20,567 nucleotides of DNA from contig CAZZHH010000057.1 in NCBI GenBank assembly GCA_964653595.1, positions 1 through 20,567 on the forward strand, given 5' to 3'. The notes under the pieces were generated by a model, which was given only the letters and a program-made list of their open reading frames with translations, was not told the origin of the DNA and ran no database searches. Of this stretch, positions 15,178 to 20,567 are shown piece by piece. Origin of the DNA: JBAXTE01 sp964653595 (GTDB taxonomy: Bacteria > Bacteroidota > Bacteroidia > Bacteroidales > WCHB1-69). Numbering within the stretch: position 1 is the stretch's first letter; each line of letters opens with the position of its first letter. Position numbers and translations under genes: made by a program.

Positions 15178-17235
15178 TTATTTTACACAACTTCCATTGT
15201 TTACCTCTTTAGTTGGAGCCACAAAACAGAGCGATCCATCCGCGTTTTCAGCCATCAAGATCATTCCTTGCGAGAGGATTCCTTTGATTTCTCTGGGTGC
15301 GAGATTGACAATCATACTGACTTTTTGTCCGATGATGTTTTCGGGTTCATAATACTCTGCAATGCCTGATACAACGGTGCGTTTATCTATCCCAGTATAT
15401 AAGGTTAGCTTAAGCAATTTCTTTGTTTTTGCTACCTTTTCTGCTTCTATAATGGTAGCTGTTCGAATATCCATTGCTGAAAAGTTGTCAAAGCTAATGT
15501 CTGGCTTTTGTTCTATCACAGATGCCTGTTCTAATAAATTGCTCTTTTTTGTTTCCATTAGCTTATTTATTTGAAAATCTATAGTTTCATCTTCCATTTT
15601 TTCAAATAGAAATTCCGCTGGATTGATTGTTTCGCCTGCTTTCAATAAATCTATGGTGCCTGCATCTTGCCAATTAAAATTACCGAGTTTGAGAAGTGCT
15701 TTTAATTTTTTAGAAGTGAATGGCATAAATGGCTCACTTAAAATCGATAAATTTGCACATATTTGTAACGCAATGTACATATTTGTCTTTACAACCTCTG
15801 GGTTTACTTTAAATTGCTTCCAAGGCTCTGTTTCGGTGAGGTATTTGTTGCCCAGTCTTGCTAAATCCATAAGGTGATTCAATGCCTCTCTAAATCGATA
15901 CTGCTCAATGCTTTTGCCTATTAACTCAGGATATTTTGCTAAATCATCGATGGCATTTTTTTCTAAATCACCAAAATTTCCCGGAGTTGGTATTACTCCT
16001 TCGAAATATTTGTGGGTTAAGACTACTGCTCTGTTTACAAAATTTCCAAATATTGCCAACAGTTCATTGTTGTTTTTGGCTTGAAAATCTTTCCATGTAA
16101 AATCATTGTCTTTGCTTTCTGGAGCATTCGAACACAAAGTGTAACGGAGTACATCTTGTTTGTTTGGCAAATCTTTCAAATATTCGTGAAGCCATACTGC
16201 CCAATTTCGGGAAGTGGATATTTTATCATTTTCTAGATTTAAAAACTCGTTAGCTGGCACATTCTCTGGTAAAATATAGGTGCCGTCGGCATGCAACATA
16301 GCTGGAAAGATAATACAATGAAAAACAATGTTGTCTTTACCTATAAAATGTACTAGCTTGCTTTCCCTATCTTTCCACCATTTTTCCCAACTCTCTTTGT
16401 GCTCTATTGCCCACTCTTTTGTTGCTGAAATATATCCGATTGGTGCATCAAACCAAACATATAACACTTTTCCATCTGCTCCTTGAATCGGCACTTTTAC
16501 ACCCCAATCCAAATCGCGAGTTACTGCTCGTGGTTGGAGACCTTGGTCGATCCACGATTTACACTGACCATATACGTTAGGTTTCCAATCCGACTTGTGT
16601 CCTTCCAAAATCCATTCTTTGAGCCATGTTTCATATTTTTCTAAGGGCAAAAACCAGTGTTTAGTCTCTTTTCGGATTGGCTTGCTACCACTCAAAGTGG
16701 ATTTTGGATTTATTAAATCGGTAGCATTGAGCGTTGTTCCACAGGCTTCACATTGATCTCCGTATGCACGTTCGTTGCCGCAATGAGGGCATGTGCCAGT
16801 GATATACCGATCGGCTAAAAACTGTTTTACCTCTTCATCGTAATATTGCTCGGTGGTTTGTTCGATAAACTTATTGTTTTTATGTAATATTTCAAAGAAT
16901 TCAGATGCAGTTTCGTGATGTATAGGACTCGATGTGCGCGAGTATACATCAAATGAGATTCCAAAATCGGCAAACGACTGCTGGATGATGTTGTGGTACT
17001 TGTCTACCACCTCTTGAGGGGTAATTCCTTCTTTACGTGCTTTTATGGTAATAGGTACACCATGTTCGTCAGAGCCTCCAATAAAAAGTACATCTTCACC
17101 CATCATTCGTAGGTAACGGGCATAAATGTCGGCAGGGACATAAACGCCGGCTAAGTGACCAATATGGATTGGTCCATTGGCATAAGGTAAAGCAGATGTG
17201 ATGGTGTAACGAGTGCGTTTTTCGGTGTAAGCCAT
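15178..17235 (-). CDS. metG: Methionine--tRNA ligase with C-terminal tRNA-binding domain
   Basis: MetRS charges tRNA-Met in the cytosol. The 685-aa chain has the Rossmann catalytic core with the HIGH motif exactly as HIGH at 24-27. A zinc knuckle has Cys149, Cys152, Cys162 and Cys165. The KMSKS loop is present as KISTS (338-342), a form normal for this phylum. Then comes the helical anticodon-binding domain. The last 110 residues are an EMAP-II/Trbp111-type tRNA-binding domain (SFDNFSAMDIRTATIIEAEKV...VNLAPREIKGILSQGMIL), which dimerises the enzyme and strengthens tRNA binding. The start ATG at 17235-17233 is supported by a complete promoter upstream. The gene is a single-gene unit, divergent from the nucleoid-associated protein gene. 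Identity is certain. Confidence 0.97.
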   Translation of the reverse strand: MAYTEKRTRYTITSALPYANGPIHIGHLAGVYVPADIYARYLRMMGEDVLFIGGSDEHGVPITIKARKEGITPQEVVDKYHNIIQQSFADFGISFDVYSRTSSPIHHETASEFFEILHKNNKFIEQTTEQYYDEEVKQFLADRYITGTCPHCGNERAYGDQCEACGTTLNATDLINPKSTLSGSKPIRKETKHWFLPLEKYETWLKEWILEGHKSDWKPNVYGQCKSWIDQGLQPRAVTRDLDWGVKVPIQGADGKVLYVWFDAPIGYISATKEWAIEHKESWEKWWKDRESKLVHFIGKDNIVFHCIIFPAMLHADGTYILPENVPANEFLNLENDKISTSRNWAVWLHEYLKDLPNKQDVLRYTLCSNAPESKDNDFTWKDFQAKNNNELLAIFGNFVNRAVVLTHKYFEGVIPTPGNFGDLEKNAIDDLAKYPELIGKSIEQYRFREALNHLMDLARLGNKYLTETEPWKQFKVNPEVVKTNMYIALQICANLSILSEPFMPFTSKKLKALLKLGNFNWQDAGTIDLLKAGETINPAEFLFEKMEDETIDFQINKLMETKKSNLLEQASVIEQKPDISFDNFSAMDIRTATIIEAEKVAKTKKLLKLTLYTGIDKRTVVSGIAEYYEPENIIGQKVSMIVNLAPREIKGILSQGMILMAENADGSLCFVAPTKEVNNGSCVK

Positions 17236-17267
17236 GATCGAAAGTTTTAAATTCTTTTATTGAGTGG

Positions 17268-17301
17268 CAAAAGTACAACTATTTTTGGAAAAAATATACA
17301 A
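17268..17301 (-). promoter_or_regulatory. metG promoter
   Basis: Leftward TACTTTTG (17275-17268) is a perfect -7 element, with TTG (17301-17299) 23 bases upstream, at the wide end of the normal spacing. The metG ATG lies 32 bases downstream. Confidence 0.6.
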
Positions 17302-17322
17302 CACCGATACCTACAAATCATC

Positions 17323-17354
17323 AAAAAAAAAAAAACAGATCCCTTTTTAGGGAT
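17323..17354 (-). terminator. Terminator-like hairpin upstream of metG, no cognate gene
   Basis: ATCCCT (17339-17344) and AGGGAT (17349-17354) form a perfect 6-bp stem with a 4-base loop. Leftward it is followed by CTG and thirteen T (17335-17323), a textbook terminator. Yet the only leftward DNA feeding it is antisense to the nucleoid-associated protein gene. Confidence 0.6.
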
Positions 17355-17385
17355 GAAGAGTTTCAGGAAATCTAAAAAAAAATAG

Positions 17386-17393
17386 TACCTTCG
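17386..17393 (+). promoter_or_regulatory. Candidate -7 element of the nucleoid-associated protein gene
   Basis: TACCTTCG differs from TAnnTTTG at one base and lies 19 bases before the ATG at 17413. Position is right; strength uncertain. Confidence 0.45.
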
Positions 17394-17412
17394 CAGCTAA
17401 ATTTAATCAACA

Positions 17413-18456
17413 ATGATCAATTTTTCAAATACTACCCTTAGTAAAATTATAGTCCATAAAGTAGGAAATAGTAGCAGAGACGAGGGCGTAAAAATTTCAA
17501 AAAACATCCTTTCCGTAAATGGAATTGTAAAGGACCTGCTGACAAAGTACTTTTTAAATCCATTTAAAACGAATGAGTATTATAGCTTTTGCCACGACTC
17601 TGATCTTACCATGAACGAAATGAACAATTTTGTTACTGCTATATTTGCAAACCCAAATGCAATCCAAAGTGAATCGGAAAATATTGCAAAACATCTTTAT
17701 AACAAGTCGTCGCATCCAAAAATTAAAAGTGGAGAGTTGTATGTGACTTATTTAAAAGATTGTTTGGTTGACGACGAAGTTGTAGATGCTGTAGGCATTT
17801 TTAAGTCGGAATCGAAAGAAACCTTTTTAAAAGTATATCAAACTTCTGATAATTATACGATTGAGCACGATGAGGGAATCGATATTCATAAATTGGATAA
17901 AGGGTGCATCGTTTTCAACACTCATCAACAGGATGGTTTTATGATGGCGATTGTAGACAATATAAACCGAAATTTTGAAGCTCAATACTGGCGCGATGAG
18001 TTTTTGCAAATAAAAGAGTATGAAGATAGTTTTTACCATACGCAAAAAGCTATGCAGATGTGCAAAAGTTTTGTGGTCGAAAAATTACCGGAGTCTTTTG
18101 ATTTGGATAAAGCCGGTCAAGCTGAGATTCTTAATAAATCGTTGGCGTTTTTTAAAGAAAAAGAGGTGTTTTCTTTTGATGATTTTGCACAGGAGGTAAT
18201 CGCTCAGCCAGAGATTATTGATGAATTTAAAAAATATAAACCGATCTTTGAATCCGACAACGATTTGGTGGTAGAAGATCATTTTGACTTGTCTGAACAA
18301 GCGGTTAGCAAACAATCCAAAATTTTTAAAAGCGTACTAAAGCTCGATAAAAACTTTACGGTATATATCCATGGAGATAGAAAAAACATTGTAAAAGGAT
18401 ACGACGACGAAAAAGCTAAAAGTTATTATACCATCTACTACAACGATGAAATGTAG
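17413..18456 (+). CDS. Nucleoid-associated protein, NA37/YejK family
   Basis: The 347-aa product matches the NA37 (YejK/NdpA) family of nucleoid-associated proteins, DNA-binding proteins found with the bacterial chromosome. Support is the overall length and family-like segments: an N-terminal LSKIIVHKVGN..., the central GELYVTYLKDCLVDDEVVDAVGIFKSE (a recognisable core strand region), the HKLDKGCIVFN segment and the C-terminal KSVLKLDKNFTVYIHGD...KGYDDEKAKSYYTIYYN. Acidic residues are common, as in the family. No signal peptide or membrane segment is seen. The start is the ATG at 17413, the first in the frame. It is a single gene, convergent with kdsA across 22 bases that hold no clear terminator. 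Bacteroidota copies are often near mobile elements, but I see none here. The role in this organism is unknown. Confidence 0.85.
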   Translation: MINFSNTTLSKIIVHKVGNSSRDEGVKISKNILSVNGIVKDLLTKYFLNPFKTNEYYSFCHDSDLTMNEMNNFVTAIFANPNAIQSESENIAKHLYNKSSHPKIKSGELYVTYLKDCLVDDEVVDAVGIFKSESKETFLKVYQTSDNYTIEHDEGIDIHKLDKGCIVFNTHQQDGFMMAIVDNINRNFEAQYWRDEFLQIKEYEDSFYHTQKAMQMCKSFVVEKLPESFDLDKAGQAEILNKSLAFFKEKEVFSFDDFAQEVIAQPEIIDEFKKYKPIFESDNDLVVEDHFDLSEQAVSKQSKIFKSVLKLDKNFTVYIHGDRKNIVKGYDDEKAKSYYTIYYNDEM

Positions 18457-18478
18457 AGATGTTTAATAAAACTTTTAG

Positions 18479-19315
18479 TTATTTTTCCTCCATTATTGCT
18501 TTTCTAATTTTTGTGAGTTTGGCTAAAAGTGGTTCCATCTGATTTAATGCTAGCATATTTGCCCCATCGGAGAGTGCTGCTTTTGGGTTGGGATGGGTTT
18601 CTATAAATAAACCATCGAACCCAGATGCGATTCCAGCAGAAGCTATGATGGGAATTAATTCGGGTCTGCCACCAGTAACTCCACTTCCTTGATTGGGTTG
18701 CTGTAGCGAATGTGTTACATCGAGGATAATTGGACATTTGTTTTGTTGCATTGTCATCAACCCCCTGTAGTCAACCACTAAATCTTGATATCCGAATGTG
18801 GTTCCTCGTTCTGTTACCATTACCTTTTGATTCCCTTTTGCTCTGACTTTTTCCACCGCAAATTTCATCGACTCAGGGGCTAAAAATTGCCCTTTTTTGA
18901 TGTTTACAAAAAGACCTGTAGCTGCAGCAGCTTCGAGCAAGTCGGTCTGTCTACACAAAAATGCAGGGATTTGTAATGCATCTACGTACATTGCAGCATT
19001 TGTGGCTTCATCAGCAGTATGAATGTCTGTAATAGTGGGGATTTGAAATACTCTGCCCACTTCGGCAATAATCTCTAAAGCTTGTTCGTCCCCAATTCCT
19101 GTAAAAGAAGTTACGTTTGACCGGTTGGCTTTTCGATAAGAAGCTTTAAAAATGAGTGGAATCTCATACTTTTCACAGATGTTTTTCAGCTCAATCGCAA
19201 TATTCATGGGCATTTTTTCGTCTTCCACAACACATGGCCCAGCGATGAGGAAAAAGTTGTTAGAAGAATAGTTAGCCAATTTAGGCATGGTATGAATGCT
19301 AAAAAATGAGTTCAT
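18479..19315 (-). CDS. kdsA: 3-deoxy-8-phosphooctulonate (Kdo-8-P) synthase
   Basis: KdsA condenses phosphoenolpyruvate with arabinose-5-phosphate to Kdo-8-phosphate, the precursor of the lipopolysaccharide inner core. The 278-aa TIM barrel shows FFLIAGPCVVE (21-31), KASYRKANRSN (57-67, PEP and substrate phosphate site), TDIHTADEA, CRQTDLLEAAA, the KKGQF strand, TERGTTFGYQ, DVTHSLQQPN and the late FIETHPNPKAALSDGANML. Cys28 in the AGPC motif is the metal ligand of the metal-dependent (Aquifex-type) class; E. coli has Asn there. The start ATG at 19315-19313 gives a 20-residue lead before the first strand, and Met10 is an alternative. It has its own -7 element (19342-19349) although it lies 101 bases downstream of the methyltransferase gene on the same strand. 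Confidence 0.96.
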   Translation of the reverse strand: MNSFFSIHTMPKLANYSSNNFFLIAGPCVVEDEKMPMNIAIELKNICEKYEIPLIFKASYRKANRSNVTSFTGIGDEQALEIIAEVGRVFQIPTITDIHTADEATNAAMYVDALQIPAFLCRQTDLLEAAAATGLFVNIKKGQFLAPESMKFAVEKVRAKGNQKVMVTERGTTFGYQDLVVDYRGLMTMQQNKCPIILDVTHSLQQPNQGSGVTGGRPELIPIIASAGIASGFDGLFIETHPNPKAALSDGANMLALNQMEPLLAKLTKIRKAIMEEK

Positions 19316-19341
19316 TGTTGTTGTTGTTTTCAGTTACTATG

Positions 19342-19349
19342 CAAATATA
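19342..19349 (-). promoter_or_regulatory. -7 promoter element of kdsA
   Basis: Leftward TATATTTG, a perfect TAnnTTTG, 27 bases before the kdsA ATG. No -33 TTG at standard distance. Confidence 0.6.
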
Positions 19350-19416
19350 CCCATTTTTTGTAGGGCGAATATTTTTTTTAAATTATTTGTTTATTTAATC
19401 CGGTTAATTGACCTAC

Positions 19417-20133
19417 CTATGACTTGCCAATTACAAATACCGTTGGGATTTTGTGAAAATCGGGAGGGCCAAGCTTTGTCCAATTTTTTATGGCCAGTGC
19501 CTTAATTAGCATTTTTGACGAATATAGGCCCGAAGCAATACATAACATCGTGTTTGGATTTAAGACTTTACAAAGGGACTCAAACATTTGAATATTTCGG
19601 TATGGAGCTTCAATAAAAAGTTGGGTGATATTGTTTTGGGCCAACTTTTCAATCTCTTTTAAAAAACGTTCTCGTTCCATTTTATCGATGGGTAAATATC
19701 CATGAAAAGAAAACTGTTGACCGTTAAATCCTGAGGCCGAGAGCGCTAGTAACATTGAAGAAGCTCCAATGAATGGAATTACGGGTATCCCAATTTTATG
19801 AGCCTGAGCAACTACAATGGCTCCAGGATCTGCAGTACATGGCATGCCAGCTTCGGACATCAATCCAATACTATTTCCCTTTTTTGCTTCGATAAGATAG
19901 TTTTCAACCACCAGATCTTTAGAGTGTTCATTTAAGACCATAAACATTTCTTCTGTAAATGGATGTGGATATCCGATAGATTTTAAAAATCGACGGGCGG
20001 TACGCAACTCTTCCACTATGAAAAAGCGAATTTTGGAAATCTCTACAATGTTAAAATCTGGTATTTCCTGTTTGTAGTTTTCCCCAATAGGAGTTGGAAT
20101 TAAAAATAAGGTGCCTAATTGTTTAGCTGCCAT
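19417..20133 (-). CDS. RsmI-like SAM-dependent methyltransferase (tetrapyrrole-methylase fold)
   Basis: The 238-aa cytosolic protein belongs to the tetrapyrrole-methylase superfamily, nearest to RsmI, the 16S rRNA C1402 2'-O-methyltransferase. Family motifs are all present but changed. PTPIGEN (13-19) stands for the usual ATPIGNL, MSEAGMPCTADPG (92-104) for ISDAGTPxISDPG, GASS (123-126) for GPSA, and FIEAPYRN (173-180) for FYEAPHR. These changes, and the shorter length than RsmI's about 280 aa, are those of a second RsmI-like group common in Bacteroidota beside true RsmI. The substrate of that group is unsettled. The start is the ATG at 20133-20131 (MAAKQLGTLFLIPTPIG). A TATTTTTG -7 element lies just upstream, and the tmRNA terminator precedes it, so it is transcribed independently of ssrA. 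Confidence 0.85.
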   Translation of the reverse strand: MAAKQLGTLFLIPTPIGENYKQEIPDFNIVEISKIRFFIVEELRTARRFLKSIGYPHPFTEEMFMVLNEHSKDLVVENYLIEAKKGNSIGLMSEAGMPCTADPGAIVVAQAHKIGIPVIPFIGASSMLLALSASGFNGQQFSFHGYLPIDKMERERFLKEIEKLAQNNITQLFIEAPYRNIQMFESLCKVLNPNTMLCIASGLYSSKMLIKALAIKNWTKLGPPDFHKIPTVFVIGKS

Positions 20134-20153
20134 GTGATTGATGATTTAGTCTG

Positions 20154-20161
20154 CAAAAATA
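20154..20161 (-). promoter_or_regulatory. -7 promoter element of the RsmI-like gene
   Basis: Leftward TATTTTTG, a TAnnTTTG match 21 bases before the ATG. It directly follows the ssrA terminator, consistent with a new transcription unit. Confidence 0.5.
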
Positions 20162-20180
20162 ATGTTTTAAATCGAGGAAT

Positions 20181-20216
20181 AAAAAAAAGCCACCTATTTT
20201 CATAAGTGACTTTTTT
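20181..20216 (-). terminator. Intrinsic terminator of ssrA
   Basis: Leftward AAGTCACTTA (20212-20203) pairs with TAGGTGGCTT (two U-G wobbles) around a 6-base loop, followed by seven or eight T. On the other strand the wobbles are mismatches. It begins about 10 bases past the mature tmRNA end. Confidence 0.75.
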
Positions 20217-20223
20217 CTTTCTG

Positions 20224-20567
20224 TGGAACTGGCGGGATTCGAACCCGCGTCCAAACAAGGCAAAAGAATGCTTTCTACATGTTTAGCTTTGGCTTGATTG
20301 TCGAGAAAATGCAGGTGCCTAGCTGACCGACATGTTCCGTATTCTCTAAATTTTCGTACCAGCATCGAGACCTGATGGCACTAGTTCGTCCTTTATGATA
20401 CTTCTGATCCAATCGCCGATGAACAGGGCTATCGGGGAAGCAGCGAGCAGATAATCCTAGATTAAGCTGCTAATGCGTAATTGTTGTTTTCGCCAGTTAT
20501 GGCTCGAAAGTTGGCTATTAACGGGACCTTCTTACAACGCCCGACATGCTTACAAACCCAAACTCTT
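20224..20567 (-). ncRNA. ssrA: tmRNA (transfer-messenger RNA), 5' end outside window
   Basis: The leftward strand ends in a tRNA-like 3' half: GACGCGGGTTCGAATCCCGC (T arm), CAGTTCC (acceptor strand) and discriminator A at 20224. CCA is not encoded, as the next bases are CAG. Upstream is an mRNA-like segment encoding a tag ending ALAA and stop (20462-20494), and between them lie structured spacers where the pseudoknots of tmRNA belong. tmRNA with SmpB rescues ribosomes stalled on broken mRNA and tags the product for proteolysis. Visible length is 344 bases; the 5' acceptor half, normally starting GGGG and some 20-30 bases longer, is beyond the window edge. It is read from the right, with a terminator at 20181-20216. 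Identity is certain. Confidence 0.95.
20462..20494 (-). other. tmRNA tag peptide reading frame
   Basis: Leftward GGC GAA AAC AAC AAT TAC GCA TTA GCA GCT TAA encodes GENNNYALAA and stop. The C-terminal ALAA is the ClpXP/ClpAP degradation signal. The exact resume codon (GGC) is inferred from other tmRNAs. Confidence 0.85.

Noticed and set aside
18457..18478. Shared terminator between the nucleoid-associated protein gene and kdsA
   Set aside because: Only 22 AT-rich bases with no stable stem.
20224..20300. Ordinary tRNA gene suggested by the GGTTCGAATCC T arm
   Set aside because: No D or anticodon arm at tRNA spacing; the tag frame further upstream shows it is tmRNA.
20123..20365. 80-codon leftward open frame
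   Set aside because: It lies inside the tmRNA and its terminator.
1..20567. CRISPR array, prophage, toxin-antitoxin or defence genes
   Set aside because: No direct-repeat array, phage structural gene or characteristic small gene pair was seen on either strand.

Overview
The window is AT-rich chromosomal DNA from a member of the Bacteroidota. Four signs agree. There is a DUF4270 lipoprotein and a DUF6340 lipoprotein, both families largely confined to that phylum. One secreted protein carries a type IX secretion (T9SS) C-terminal sorting domain. Most genes are preceded by the phylum's characteristic -7 promoter element TAnnTTTG rather than by a clear Shine-Dalgarno sequence. The tmRNA at the right end encodes a GENNNYALAA-type tag. 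I cannot place it below phylum or class.

Layout, left to right. Positions 1-6900 are a leftward block: the 5' part of lemA (runs off the window), htpG (Hsp90), then an operon transcribed GT5-like protein -> DUF4270 lipoprotein -> glmS that ends at a strong terminator at 2722-2757. After a 380-bp divergent intergenic region with a long hairpin comes a rightward 1077-aa multidomain flavo/iron-sulfur dehydrogenase (7316-10549). It ends at a terminator shared with a convergent, frameshifted DUF6340 lipoprotein gene (10613-11661). Next are two rightward genes, a small outer-membrane beta-barrel protein and an M20 amidohydrolase. A leftward T9SS cargo gene follows, whose signal peptide appears to be broken by a single-base frameshift. 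A gene-free stretch of about 460 bp with inverted repeats separates it from metG (leftward). A rightward nucleoid-associated protein (NA37/YejK family), leftward kdsA, a leftward RsmI-like methyltransferase and the tmRNA gene (5' end outside the window) complete it.

How the genes work together: most of the window is housekeeping. This covers protein folding and ribosome rescue (htpG, ssrA), translation (metG, RsmI-like) and envelope precursor supply (glmS for amino sugars, kdsA for the Kdo of lipopolysaccharide). The least ordinary coding feature is the 1077-aa protein. It joins in one chain the parts that elsewhere form separate subunits of proline, hydroxyproline, sarcosine, opine and cyanide-forming amine dehydrogenases. 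I see no defence island, CRISPR array, prophage or intact transposon. The main points for a second look are that fusion protein, two single-T-deletion frameshifts, the palindrome upstream of htpG, and the repeat-bearing gap before metG. Promoter positions also settle several starts: for the GT5-like protein, the fusion protein, the barrel protein and the amidohydrolase, the first in-frame TTG/ATG is not the real start.
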